This document shows, piece after piece, positions 1 through 9,539 of a stretch of DNA of 64,000 bases. The translations under genes were made by a program, and so were the position numbers. This DNA is from an uncultured bacterium (GTDB lineage: Bacteria > Bacillota > Clostridia > Lachnospirales > Lachnospiraceae): the NCBI GenBank assembly GCA_947175015.1, contig CAMWLE010000003.1:20888-84887 (forward strand). The letters run 5' to 3'. A model generated the notes under the pieces. The model was not told the origin of the DNA and made no database searches. It saw nothing but the letters and a program-made list of their open reading frames with translations. How positions within the stretch are numbered: position 1 is the first letter of the stretch; every line of letters begins with the position of its first letter.

Positions 1-2
1 TA

Positions 3-1487
3 AAGGATGTTGTATTCACAGGGCGTATTGATGTACGGGAATATCTGGGAAGGATGGATTATACCATTTTGACCAGTATCAGTGAAGGGCAGCCGCTTAC
101 CATATTGGAGAGTTATGCCGCACGTAAGCCAGTGATCGCGACGGATGTGGGAAATTGTCGTGAGTTAATCTATGGTGAGGGTGATGGATGCGGTACGGCA
201 GGTATCCTGACACATATTATGAATATTGCGGAGCTTTCGTCTGCCATGTTGGAACTTGCCCGTTCCGGTCAGCTTCGGACTGCTATGGGAGAGTGCGGGT
301 ACCAGAGGGTTATGAAGGGATACCGGATACAGCAGATGAAGCAGTCCTATGAAGATATTTATGAGCAGATTGGCTGGGTATATGGAAAGCTTTGGCCGGC
401 GGAAACCTATCATATGGGCGAAGTGCGGGCCGGGAGGAAGTACGAAGAGAAGCCTTTGGCTGCTGCGTTGGGTTATGGTGCAGGGGCTTTGGATGGATAT
501 GATATTGAGGTGGAATTTGGTCCGGATTCTGGCAGCGGTTACGACATAGATTTCGATATTGATGCGGAAGGAAATACCACGAGTATCAGTACCAAGAGTC
601 ACTTGACTGATGTGAACAGGGCAGACGACAAGGATGTGAGGATTGGTACGGATAGTGACTATGAAAAGAAGTCAGAGTCCAGTATCAGCAGTGCTTATGG
701 CATGAATCAAATTGCGGCCATAGGTAAAGTTGTGGGTATTGAGAGCATTGCAGTCATGCAGGAAAGTCATGTCACAAGTGCTGCAGAAAGTATAGAAGAC
801 AGAGCTGTTGCGAAGAATGCCAATGCTGTGAAAGCGGACAATTCCCTGGAAGTTGTCAATCCTGCTGCATCAAATGACCATGAAATGTTGCGTGGTGTGG
901 GCAATGTGAATACTGCTGACAGATATGCGGATATTTCTGATAGCAGTGGGAATGGTGTTGTGATAGATTATGAGAATCTGATCAGCCGTCATGTAGGCAG
1001 AAATGGAAGAGCCAATGCTACTCCATTGACTAATGCTAATGGAGCAAACGGTATTTCCGCAACTGGAAATGTTGGCGGAACTGCCAGTACATTCGGAAAT
1101 AATGGTGTTATGGCCGCAGGTAACGCCGCAGCTATGGGTGGTGTGGGCAATAGTGATAGCAATACCTTGAACAATGTCATAAATAATGCTATCAATAATG
1201 CGCTGAACAGTGCCATTCATGATGCAGTGAACGATGCAGTGAATAATGCCGTGAATAATGTTGACAGCGCGTTGAATGTTATGATCAACAATGCGGTGAA
1301 TGATGCCCTGAACAATGCCATAAGCAATGTGGTAAATCAGGCAGTGAACAATGCTTTCAGCAACGCCCTCAATGATGCGTTGCACAATGCTTTCAGTAAT
1401 GCCTTGGAAAATGGTATCGGGAATACGTTGGCAGATACTATGGAGATGGAAGATGGAAAAATCAGCGGCTACGCCAAGGGACAATAG
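3..1487 (+). CDS. pelF: PelF-like GT4 glycosyltransferase, 5'-truncated by window edge, with long Asn/Ala repeat tail
   Basis: The reading frame is open from base 3, so the start lies upstream. The first ~130 visible residues are the C-terminal half of a GT4 retaining glycosyltransferase of the PelF type: FTGRIDVREYL, then LTSISEGQPLTILESYA (with the E-x7-E nucleotide-sugar motif) and ATDVGNCREL, all typical of PelF, the cytosolic UDP-sugar transferase of Pel exopolysaccharide synthesis. The next gene is pelG, which supports the call. The domain should end near the YEDIYEQIGWVYGKLW segment. Another ~360 residues follow: an acidic spacer, then a tail (DNA about 1160-1430) built from short units such as NNAV, NDAL and SNAL. 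That tail is not part of the PelF family. Confidence is high for the enzyme; the function of the tail is unknown. Confidence 0.88.
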   Translation, partial: KDVVFTGRIDVREYLGRMDYTILTSISEGQPLTILESYAARKPVIATDVGNCRELIYGEGDGCGTAGILTHIMNIAELSSAMLELARSGQLRTAMGECGYQRVMKGYRIQQMKQSYEDIYEQIGWVYGKLWPAETYHMGEVRAGRKYEEKPLAAALGYGAGALDGYDIEVEFGPDSGSGYDIDFDIDAEGNTTSISTKSHLTDVNRADDKDVRIGTDSDYEKKSESSISSAYGMNQIAAIGKVVGIESIAVMQESHVTSAAESIEDRAVAKNANAVKADNSLEVVNPAASNDHEMLRGVGNVNTADRYADISDSSGNGVVIDYENLISRHVGRNGRANATPLTNANGANGISATGNVGGTASTFGNNGVMAAGNAAAMGGVGNSDSNTLNNVINNAINNALNSAIHDAVNDAVNNAVNNVDSALNVMINNAVNDALNNAISNVVNQAVNNAFSNALNDALHNAFSNALENGIGNTLADTMEMEDGKISGYAKGQ

Positions 1488-1603
1488 AAGCGGCTGACAA
1501 ATAATTGACGAAATCCTCTGGTTTTTATGTATGGCGGTGCCGCCGGCTGCATGAAAGGTCAGTACATAAGGCATAGAATGGTATGGGAATGGAGGTATGA
1601 TAT

Positions 1604-3079
1604 ATGGCCGGGATAGGCATCAGGCTGAATAGGATTTTCAGTAAAAATACTATCACTACAAATCTGTTTGGGTTTGGGTATAGTATGGTGATTACTATTG
1701 CTCCTATGTTTTTGGTCATTATAGCAGTCGTGCTTATGCAGTCGCTGTTAGGATTTTCTCAACTGGGATATGCGCCCAGAGAACTTTATTCTTGTACTGT
1801 TTTATATATTTTTATATTTGCCATGCTTACAGCATCGCCCTTTAATGCTGTTTTATCCAAGTATTTGTCAGATGTGATTTACAATGAAACATATGAAGAC
1901 ATTATACCCTGCTATTATGTGGGGTTGGTGATGAATATTATTTTCAGTTGTGCCTTGGGAATTCCATTTTGTGTCAGGGAGTACTTGGTCGGCGGTGTAG
2001 AATTATTCTTTGTATTTGCCGGATATTGTGGTTTTGTTGCGTTGGTGCTGGTGTTTTATTCTATGCTTTACTTAAATATCTGCAAGGATTACAAGAAGGT
2101 TTCTTTTTTCTTTCTGATTGGTATGGGAATATCCATTGTATTGTCTTTGATCCTGGTCTATCTGATAGGGATGGAAGTTATTTATGCCATGTTGATTTCT
2201 TTGGATGTGGGTTTTTGGGTGATAGGGAGCCTGGAACTTGCATTGATCAAAAGTTATTTCAGAGAAAATAGCGGTAAGTATAGAGAAGTACTACAGTATT
2301 TTAAGAAACATTGGCAGTTGATTGTAACCAATTTTTTATATACTTCCGGACTGTATGTTCATAATTTTGTGTTTTGGACAACAGATATGAAAATGGTTGT
2401 GGCAGATAGTTTTGTATGTATGACCACTTATGATATGGCATCCTGTATTGCGGTTTTTACCAACATTACCGCAAGTGTTATTTTTATTTCCAGGGTGGAG
2501 ATGCACTTTCATGAGCGTTATAAGGGGTATTCGGAAGCCGTGATTGGCGGAAGAGGTATTGATATTGAAAATGCAAAGCAAAGGATGTTCAGCCAGTTGG
2601 CAGAAGAGTTGATGAATCTGGTGCGCATTCAATTTATCATATCTGTGGTAATATTTTTTGTGTGTATTATTCTTCTGCCGCAGTTTGGTATGGGCGGCAT
2701 GGTAATGCGCATTTATCCGTGTCTTGCCGCAGGCTATTTTATTCTGTTTATCATGTATGCGGCAATTATTTTCCAGTATTATTACAATGATATGATAGGA
2801 GCTGTGATGACTTCTATAAGCTTTTTTGCGGCAACGCTGCTTGGCAGTATGTTAGCGACAAAACTGCCGTCTATCTGGTATGGTATTGGACTTGTAATAG
2901 GTTCCACAGTGGGGTGGGGCGTGTCTTATTATAGGCTGCGTGTGATGGAAAAAACGCTCGATATACATATTTTCTGTGCCGGAAATATTCTGAAAAAGGG
3001 GCGCGGGAAGAAACCTTCCAATAAGGTTTATGAAAAAAAGTTTTCTGTACAGGAGAATACGGCCCGGGATAACATGTGA
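1604..3079 (+). CDS. pelG: PelG-like polysaccharide exporter (MATE/Wzx-type membrane protein)
   Basis: A 491-residue, strongly hydrophobic protein with roughly twelve predicted membrane segments. The N-terminus (GIGIRLNRIF followed by a TNLFGFGYSM segment) and the overall pattern match PelG, the inner-membrane flippase-like component of Pel export; P. aeruginosa PelG is of similar length. GGAGG at 1591-1595 lies 8 nt before ATG 1604. It follows pelF by 116 bp, the usual pelF-pelG order. The C-terminal ~30 residues are basic and presumably cytoplasmic. No pelD, pelE or pelA gene is visible, but they could lie upstream of the window. Confidence 0.85.
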   Translation: MAGIGIRLNRIFSKNTITTNLFGFGYSMVITIAPMFLVIIAVVLMQSLLGFSQLGYAPRELYSCTVLYIFIFAMLTASPFNAVLSKYLSDVIYNETYEDIIPCYYVGLVMNIIFSCALGIPFCVREYLVGGVELFFVFAGYCGFVALVLVFYSMLYLNICKDYKKVSFFFLIGMGISIVLSLILVYLIGMEVIYAMLISLDVGFWVIGSLELALIKSYFRENSGKYREVLQYFKKHWQLIVTNFLYTSGLYVHNFVFWTTDMKMVVADSFVCMTTYDMASCIAVFTNITASVIFISRVEMHFHERYKGYSEAVIGGRGIDIENAKQRMFSQLAEELMNLVRIQFIISVVIFFVCIILLPQFGMGGMVMRIYPCLAAGYFILFIMYAAIIFQYYYNDMIGAVMTSISFFAATLLGSMLATKLPSIWYGIGLVIGSTVGWGVSYYRLRVMEKTLDIHIFCAGNILKKGRGKKPSNKVYEKKFSVQENTARDNM

Positions 3080-3142
3080 GCAGGATCATTTGAAGCTCAA
3101 CATGGGAATTTTGAATACAGCAAGAGGGAGGAGGCGCTTAAA

Positions 3143-5545
3143 ATGTCTATGAATATGCTTACGCTTTTGCAGATGACAGGGGTTTTCTGCGCCTATTTGC
3201 TGGTCACGCTGGGGCTGCCTGCGTTTGTGCTGGAGCGTAAGCTGAAAGCACAGCACCGTCTGACGGAGAGAGTTCTGATTTATTTTATGTTGGGAAATTT
3301 CTATATCATGAATTTAGTATTTATGTTCCAACTTCTGAAAATATCTCATTTCTTTACATTAATTCTTGGCACACTGATACCTGTAATATGGGCGTGGGTG
3401 GCGCTGAATAAGATACCAGTGAAAAGCATTTTCATGGAATGGACCAAGACCATGCGAAGAGTCAGTACAGGGCTGATGGGATGGAAGACATTGACTTTAC
3501 GTATATGGTCTATTTTCAAGCGAAATCTGTTTCGATTTGGCCGCATGGTGGGACATTTCCTGTTTGGGCGGACGTTGGACACTTTCTTGGTGTTGCTGCT
3601 ATTAGCTGCATTATGTTATATCTACGGCAGTAATATTTTTCAGTATTATGGTTATAAGGAGTCTGACCTGTTAGTGCATAACTATTGGATCAATGCCATG
3701 AATGATAACCATATCTTTGCGGCAGGTGTTTATCCTTATGGTTTTCACTGTATCGTGTATTATCTTCATGCAGTCTTCGGATTTGATACCTATGTTATTC
3801 TGCGAGTATTTGCTTTCCCGCAGAATGTAATGATTCACTTCATGCTTTTCAGTTTTCTGAAGCTCTGCTGTAAGAGTAAATATGCGGCATATATAGGAAC
3901 TTTTTTGTATATCATGGGAGGTTTTTTTGCGGAAAATACATATTCGCGTTATTATGCCACACTGCCCCAGGAGTTTGGTATGCTTTTTATTTTGCCGGCT
4001 GTTTATTTTGGTTTTGCTTATTTTGCGGTGAGAAAAAAGGAACTGGCGGAAGAAATACATATAAGAAAGTCTCGTTTATATCTTGTGGAATTTGCCATGA
4101 GTTTTTCAATGACGTTGGCGGTACATTTTTATGATACGGTGATTGTCGGTTTGTTCTGTGCGGCAATGGCTCTGGGATATGGATTTCTGTTTTTTCGCAA
4201 AAAGTATTTCCGGGAGGTGGTCTGTACTTGTGCAATCGGCGTAGTCATTGCGGTGCTGCCTATGTTGTTGGCTTTTATAGGAGGTACCCCTCTGCAGGGG
4301 TCGCTGGGGTGGGGATGGAACGTAATCACAGGAGAAAATCATCTGACTACGGGCACTGAAAATTCCGAAACAGCAGACGACACTCAAACGGCCGCGTCAG
4401 GGGATACAGAAGATGGTGCTCAGGGTGGCGCATTGGGAAGTGCAGAAGATGGCGCCAGGGCTGAAACATCGGCAAGTGTCAGTGAGGGCTCCCAGGTTAT
4501 GCCAGATGTGTCAGGTGAGGAAATGGCTCCAAAGATGAGCTTTGGTGAGAAACTGCAGAATTTGGCAGCAAAAGTGAAGGACAAGCTGACATCAGGTTGG
4601 CAGGATATCTATGATGTTATTAATGCGTTTGTGCTACGGCTTAAGGTAAGAGAGGGAACCTATGGAATCATGTGTTCATTCCTGGGGTTAATTGTTTTAG
4701 GGGTGTTGTACTTTCTGCTAAAACAGAACTGTTATGGGGCAATGTTGATTTCGACGGGAATTTATATGATTTTTATCAGTGTAATGATGACAGCTCGTTC
4801 TTTTGGATTACCACCTTTGATGGATAAAAATCGAGGCAGTATTTATTTTGCATATTCGCTGCCCATCGTAGCTTCTTTTGTGACAGATGCTATATTGAAC
4901 CTGTGTTTTCTGCCAATGAAGCGTAAGTATGTGATGAACTTCCTGTCATTTGCATGTGTCGTTTTGGCTATGGGGTATTTGTGGCAGGAGCAGCGCTTAA
5001 AAAGGCCAAGGGATTCCCAGGCACAGATCATGAATGAAAATGTTGTATGTCTGACAAATATCATAAAGTCAGAAGAAGATTATACATGGACCATTGTTTC
5101 GGCCAATGATGAAACGCAGATGGGAATGGAGCATGGATATCATTATGAAACCATTGATTTTTTGGAGGCTATGGAAGAATCCGTTTCGCAGGCTATGATT
5201 CGGATTCCCACCAACACGGTTTATTTCTTTATAGAGAAGTGTCCTGTAGACTATGCGGTTAGATATGCGGAATCCGGTCAGTATGTATCGGAAGTGGGAG
5301 CTGCGAATCCATTGCCGGAGAATAATGGACTCAGAATGTATCAAGGAGATCAAAGGTTTATTGTTATGTCTCGTATGTATTATTGGGCGCAGGAATTTCA
5401 GCGGTTATATCCGAATGAGATGGAAGTGTATCTGGAGACGGATCAATTTGTATGTTACAGGATAGAGCAGAATCCATATCGCTTATACAATTTTGCCATT
5501 GATTATGGTTATAACACTGCCAATGAAACGGCAGAATCCTTTTGA
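3143..5545 (+). CDS. Large polytopic membrane protein, possibly GT-C-type glycosyltransferase
   Basis: 800 residues with well over ten hydrophobic segments, an Ala/Glu/Ser-rich soluble stretch at about residues 410-480 in the middle, and a soluble C-terminal domain of ~170 residues. An extracytoplasmic-looking segment with HNYWINAMNDNHIF and YPYGFHCIVYYLHAVFG resembles membrane glycosyltransferases of the GT-C fold, but no family motif is decisive. A good RBS (GGGAGGAGG) precedes ATG 3143. It sits 63 bp after pelG and directly before a DUF2304 gene, which in other genomes often accompanies lipid-linked sugar transfer. I infer a role in assembling or modifying an envelope polysaccharide; the exact reaction cannot be read. 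Confidence 0.6.
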   Translation: MSMNMLTLLQMTGVFCAYLLVTLGLPAFVLERKLKAQHRLTERVLIYFMLGNFYIMNLVFMFQLLKISHFFTLILGTLIPVIWAWVALNKIPVKSIFMEWTKTMRRVSTGLMGWKTLTLRIWSIFKRNLFRFGRMVGHFLFGRTLDTFLVLLLLAALCYIYGSNIFQYYGYKESDLLVHNYWINAMNDNHIFAAGVYPYGFHCIVYYLHAVFGFDTYVILRVFAFPQNVMIHFMLFSFLKLCCKSKYAAYIGTFLYIMGGFFAENTYSRYYATLPQEFGMLFILPAVYFGFAYFAVRKKELAEEIHIRKSRLYLVEFAMSFSMTLAVHFYDTVIVGLFCAAMALGYGFLFFRKKYFREVVCTCAIGVVIAVLPMLLAFIGGTPLQGSLGWGWNVITGENHLTTGTENSETADDTQTAASGDTEDGAQGGALGSAEDGARAETSASVSEGSQVMPDVSGEEMAPKMSFGEKLQNLAAKVKDKLTSGWQDIYDVINAFVLRLKVREGTYGIMCSFLGLIVLGVLYFLLKQNCYGAMLISTGIYMIFISVMMTARSFGLPPLMDKNRGSIYFAYSLPIVASFVTDAILNLCFLPMKRKYVMNFLSFACVVLAMGYLWQEQRLKRPRDSQAQIMNENVVCLTNIIKSEEDYTWTIVSANDETQMGMEHGYHYETIDFLEAMEESVSQAMIRIPTNTVYFFIEKCPVDYAVRYAESGQYVSEVGAANPLPENNGLRMYQGDQRFIVMSRMYYWAQEFQRLYPNEMEVYLETDQFVCYRIEQNPYRLYNFAIDYGYNTANETAESF

Positions 5546-5604
5546 AGTTCACAATCTTTGATATATCAATATCCAAAAGTAATGCTTTAGGAAAGGGTGG
5601 AGAG

Positions 5605-5997
5605 ATGGAACCAGGTATTGTGCTGCGAGTTATTGTGATATTGACAGGTGTGTTCCTGTTGTTTGTCACATTGTCTTCCCTTGCAAAAAGGAGGATGACC
5701 GAACCTTTTGTCCTCACATGGGGATTAATCAGTGTGATTATTGTATTGGGAGGAATTTTGCTGCGGCCTACTGAGTGGAATCGTTATATCAGCGGTACCG
5801 GAATGCTGTTGGTTGGGATGATAAGTTTCTGTGTGATATTTGGAACGTATTTTATCAGTGCCAGAGTATCTGAGCTGATGCGTAAAAATATGGAGTTGGC
5901 CATGCAATTATCTTTGATGAAACAGGAGAGCGATGAGATGAAAGAGCAGTTGGCGAAGCTGACAGAGGCTATGGGAAAGAGAGAGGCAGACTTGTGA
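5605..5997 (+). CDS. DUF2304-family small membrane protein
   Basis: 130 residues from ATG 5605, which has GGAAAGGGTGGAG just upstream. The frame is open back to a TTG at 5542 that overlaps the previous stop, but that start has no RBS and adds an unrelated leader. Three hydrophobic segments occupy the first ~80 residues and a charged coiled-coil tail (ELMRKNMELAMQLSLMKQE) ends the protein. This is the layout of DUF2304 proteins, which usually sit beside GT2 dolichyl-phosphate-sugar synthase-like genes; a GT2 gene lies two genes downstream. Function is unknown, possibly partner or regulator of the glycosyltransferase. Confidence 0.65.
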   Translation: MEPGIVLRVIVILTGVFLLFVTLSSLAKRRMTEPFVLTWGLISVIIVLGGILLRPTEWNRYISGTGMLLVGMISFCVIFGTYFISARVSELMRKNMELAMQLSLMKQESDEMKEQLAKLTEAMGKREADL

Positions 5998-6010
5998 GAA
6001 AGGCAAACCT

Positions 6011-7210
6011 ATGAAAGAGGTATTGTTTGTCATCAATACTTTGGGACGGGCCGGAGCAGAGACAGCGTTGCTGGAACTTCTGAACCGTATGAATCCGAAG
6101 GAGTATCATATTTCTCTGTATGTATTAATGAACCAGGGAGAGATGGTGCAGGAACTTCCCCAATATGTGAAGTTGCTGAACAGACATTATGCGGCGGTTT
6201 CCGTATTGAGCAGTGAAGGGCAGAAAGTATTGCGCAGGCAAGTTCTGAGAGCTATGTTCACTCGTATGACAGTGATAAAGTGCTTTCCATACATATGGAA
6301 GAATCTATGTGCTATGTTGGGGGAAAGGAGAGTGCTGCCGGATAAACTGTTATGGAGGGTATTGGCTGAGGGTGGACAGAGATTGGATAAACATTATGAT
6401 CTTGCGGTGGCTTTTTTAGAGGGTGGTTCCGCATATTATGTGGCAGAACATGTAAATGCAGACAAAAAAGCAGCTTTTATTCATGTAGATTATCAAAAAG
6501 CAGGATATACCAGAGCATTGGACAGGGATTGTTATATAAAGTATGACAGAATTTTTGCAGTGTCGGGGGAAGTCAGGGAGGCTTTTCTTACAGTATATCC
6601 GGAATGTGGGCCGCGGACAGATATTTTCCATAATCTGCTCAACAGGGATAAAATATACAGTAAGGCGAAGCTCTCCGGAGGGTTTGAGGATACATTTGCT
6701 GGACAGCGAATCTTGACCGTGGGCAGGTTGACGAAGCAGAAGGCTGTTGAGGTTTCCATAGAGGCGATGAAACTGTTAAAAGAGGCAGGATTACAGGCGA
6801 AATGGTATGTGTTGGGAGAGGGAGATCAGCGAAGTTTTCTGGAGGAAAGGATTAGAAAATTGGGGCTGGAGAGGGATTTTATTCTGCTTGGTGCGGTGGA
6901 TAATCCCTATCCCTATATGGTACAGGCGGATGTATATGTACATGCCAGCCGTTTTGAGGGTAAAAGCATTGCGATTCAGGAGGCGCAGATTCTTGGAAAG
7001 GCGATTCTGGTATCTGATTGCAGCGGAAATCGGGAACAGGTAGAGCATAATGTAGATGGAGTGATGTGCAGGCTGACTCCGGAGGAAATTGCGAAGGAGG
7101 TCGGAGCGCTTTTAGAGGATGCCGAAAAGAGAATGCGTCTGGGAAAGGCGGCAGCATTAAGAAAAATGACAGAAGAAGGGGAATTGGATAAATTGCTTTC
7201 ATTACTGTGA
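6011..7210 (+). CDS. GT4-family glycosyltransferase
   Basis: 399 residues with the GT-B two-domain layout. The N-terminus FVINTLGRAGAETALLELL is the classic acceptor-domain start, with the glycine-rich loop after the first strand. The C-terminal domain has ILTVGRLTKQKAVEVSIEA, VLGEGDQ and the E-x7-E donor site in FEGKSIAIQEAQILGKAI. It transfers a sugar from a nucleotide donor on the cytosolic face, probably onto a lipid-linked or polymer acceptor of the polysaccharide made by this cluster. Donor and acceptor cannot be told from sequence. The gene follows the DUF2304 gene by 13 bp and is likely co-transcribed. Confidence 0.85.
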   Translation: MKEVLFVINTLGRAGAETALLELLNRMNPKEYHISLYVLMNQGEMVQELPQYVKLLNRHYAAVSVLSSEGQKVLRRQVLRAMFTRMTVIKCFPYIWKNLCAMLGERRVLPDKLLWRVLAEGGQRLDKHYDLAVAFLEGGSAYYVAEHVNADKKAAFIHVDYQKAGYTRALDRDCYIKYDRIFAVSGEVREAFLTVYPECGPRTDIFHNLLNRDKIYSKAKLSGGFEDTFAGQRILTVGRLTKQKAVEVSIEAMKLLKEAGLQAKWYVLGEGDQRSFLEERIRKLGLERDFILLGAVDNPYPYMVQADVYVHASRFEGKSIAIQEAQILGKAILVSDCSGNREQVEHNVDGVMCRLTPEEIAKEVGALLEDAEKRMRLGKAAALRKMTEEGELDKLLSLL

Positions 7211-7330
7211 AAGTACCGAACCTCGTCAGCGGAAACAGCACAGTTTGAACAAGCTTCCTTGCTTATTTGGCAAGTGTGAACATGCAAGAATAGAAAACGT
7301 AGCTGACCATAGATAAAATGGGGTGGGGAA

Positions 7331-8107
7331 ATGGAACAGAAATCCTTATTGATTATTATTCCCGCGTATAATGAGGGAAAAAATATCGGAGCACTGTTGG
7401 AGCGGCTGGAACAGCCGGAAATTCGGGAAATTGCCGATATACTGGTGATGAATGATGCTTCTACGGATAACACTGGGGAAATTGTCAAGGCGCGGGGACA
7501 CAAGGTAGTAACACATGTATACAATCTTGGTTATGGTAGTGGACTTCAGGTGGGATATAAATATGCCGCAAACAAAGGGTATCGTTATGTCATTCAGATG
7601 GATGCCGATGGACAGCATGATGTGGACAATGTAAAGATATTGTATCAGAGGTTGTTGGTAACGGATGAGAATGGAAGGCATCCGGATATTGTACTTGGTT
7701 CGCGTTTTGTGGAGGGCAGTGTCACATATCCGATTTCTTTTGTGAAAAGGGTTGCATATGTAGTATTTCGTTTGTTGATACGTATGGGGACGGGCAGGAA
7801 AATCATGGACCCTACCACCGGACTGCAAGGATTGAGCCGAAGGGCTTTTTCCTTTTATTCCAAATACAATCATTTTGATGATAGATATCCGGATGCCAAT
7901 ATGATTATGCAGATGATGTTATTGGGATATTGGGTGGAGGAAGTGCCGGCAGTAATGCATGTCAGATCAGAAGGGATCAGTATGCATTCCGGACTGAAGC
8001 CGATAGTGTATATGTTTCGTATGGTATTTTCCATAATCGCAGTATGGGTCAGGATCAAATTGTTTCATGTGGATGTGGGGGCTGTCAATGAAGAATCTGT
8101 TTTGTAA
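7331..8107 (+). CDS. GT2-family glycosyltransferase (dolichyl-phosphate sugar synthase-like)
   Basis: 258 residues, a single GT-A domain. Visible motifs are IIPAYNEGKNIGALLERL at the N-terminus, VMNDASTDNT, and the metal-binding DADGQHD. No C-terminal membrane segment pair typical of larger GT2 polymerases is seen, so the likely product is a polyprenyl-phosphate-linked sugar that feeds GT-C enzymes. A GGGGTGGGGA stretch precedes ATG 7331. Neighbours (DUF2304, polytopic GT-C-like protein) fit that scheme. The 3' end overlaps the next gene. Confidence 0.82.
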   Translation: MEQKSLLIIIPAYNEGKNIGALLERLEQPEIREIADILVMNDASTDNTGEIVKARGHKVVTHVYNLGYGSGLQVGYKYAANKGYRYVIQMDADGQHDVDNVKILYQRLLVTDENGRHPDIVLGSRFVEGSVTYPISFVKRVAYVVFRLLIRMGTGRKIMDPTTGLQGLSRRAFSFYSKYNHFDDRYPDANMIMQMMLLGYWVEEVPAVMHVRSEGISMHSGLKPIVYMFRMVFSIIAVWVRIKLFHVDVGAVNEESVL

Positions 8108-9410
8108 GTTGGGCACAGGCCGAAAAGGATGGCATTTTGATAAGGCGGATTTGACAGAGGTTACGGAGGAATTATCCAATCCGGCCAGGGGATGGTATCA
8201 GATACATACGTTCAGGATAGAGCAGGAGCCAGATTTTAATGAGTTGGAATGGTGTGTGAATAAAAGGGATACTCTGGTGCTGGTACTGATGGATATCGGA
8301 TTTTTTCAGGACAGGGATCTGGATGAAGAGGCATTGGAGCGAATAGGTAGAATTTTGCGTTTTTTTGCAGATAGAAAGTATGATTGCATTGTAAGGGCTG
8401 TCTATGATCATGAGGGCAGAGCAATGGAGAGGGAACCGTTTTTCTTTGGGCAGGTATTGAAGCATCTGCAGCAGATATGTGGTGTGTTGGAGCAGTATAG
8501 TGGTTCTGTTTTCGTGTATCAGGGGATGTTGGTGGGAAATTGGGGGGAGATGCATACTTCCCGTTTTCTCCATGAGGATAAGCTGGTACAGATGACAGAG
8601 GTGCTGCGGTCGTGCATTGGTGACAGGATGTATTTGGCAGTGAGACGGCCTGTTTGTTGGAGGCTGCTGCACCGAAGTATGGATGGGGTGAAATTGATCT
8701 GTTTTGATCATATGGGACTTTTTGATGATGGAATGTTTGGCTCTGCGAGTCATTTGGGTACCTTTGGAACTTTGTCTCGGGAAGAAGCGTCATGGAATGT
8801 TCCCTGGTCCAGAGAGGACGAGCTGGCATTTGAAAGAGAGCTTGGGCATTATGCTCCGAATGGCGGAGAAGCTGTGTATGGGGATGGATTTGTGGAGGGA
8901 ATGACACCGGAGAGGGTGATTCGTGAACTCAGGCAGATGCAGGTTACTTATTTGAACCGGGTCTATGATGCGAAGATTCTGGATGTATGGAAAGAGTGGA
9001 GTTGTCCGGGACACAGTGTATGGACGGATAAAAGTTTACTTGATTTCATTGGAGCACATCTGGGATATCGGCTGTTGGTGCGGAAAGCTTCGATGATAGT
9101 AAAAAAAGGAAATGGGAAAAGTCTGGTGGAGGTGGAGGTAGAAAATATTGGTTTTGGAGGGGTTTATCAGGAGGCAGAGCTTTATCTGGAAAGTCTGGAT
9201 GAAAGGGGGCAAAGGTGCCTTGTAGAGCCAGTGCAGCAGATGAAGGGATGGTGTAGTGGGGAAAAGAGGCAGCTTTCCTGGAAGATGGAACTTGGTAATT
9301 ATGAGTTGTATTTGGGGGCAAGAAGAAAATGGGATGGTATGAGAATTCGTTTTGCCAATCTTTCGGACAGTGAGGGAAGGACTCTTCTGGGGCGTATTTC
9401 TATGGAGTGA
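8088..9410 (+). CDS. DUF4874/DUF4832-domain protein
   Basis: 440 residues from ATG 8088, which overlaps the end of the GT2 gene by 20 bp and has GTGGGGG upstream; an ATG at 8067 is a weaker alternative. The N-terminal half carries the NPARGWYQIHTF signature and a barrel-like segment of the DUF4874 type; the C-terminal part (GYRLLVRKASMI, then a beta-rich region with VEVENIGFG) fits DUF4832. Relatives are often secreted, glycosidase-like proteins, but no signal peptide is seen here. The residues LVLVLMDIGF and GNWGEMHTSRF may line the active-site groove of a TIM barrel. Substrate unknown; context suggests polysaccharide processing. Confidence 0.7.
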   Translation: MKNLFCKLGTGRKGWHFDKADLTEVTEELSNPARGWYQIHTFRIEQEPDFNELEWCVNKRDTLVLVLMDIGFFQDRDLDEEALERIGRILRFFADRKYDCIVRAVYDHEGRAMEREPFFFGQVLKHLQQICGVLEQYSGSVFVYQGMLVGNWGEMHTSRFLHEDKLVQMTEVLRSCIGDRMYLAVRRPVCWRLLHRSMDGVKLICFDHMGLFDDGMFGSASHLGTFGTLSREEASWNVPWSREDELAFERELGHYAPNGGEAVYGDGFVEGMTPERVIRELRQMQVTYLNRVYDAKILDVWKEWSCPGHSVWTDKSLLDFIGAHLGYRLLVRKASMIVKKGNGKSLVEVEVENIGFGGVYQEAELYLESLDERGQRCLVEPVQQMKGWCSGEKRQLSWKMELGNYELYLGARRKWDGMRIRFANLSDSEGRTLLGRISME

Positions 9411-9539
9411 GGATACAACTGAATTTCGGTATGCTCGCTCGTCGATAAGTATGTGGCGTCCATACGTCAGAAAACCATGTTGGAATGTCAGGTAGATATG
9501 TTGCATTTGGGATGCTCTCTGGTATGCGGAGGTGTAGAT

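Noticed and set aside
870-1574. 234-codon open frame on the minus strand opposite the PelF tail
   Set aside because: It is a by-product of the repetitive Asn/Ala coding on the plus strand; no RBS and no protein family pattern.
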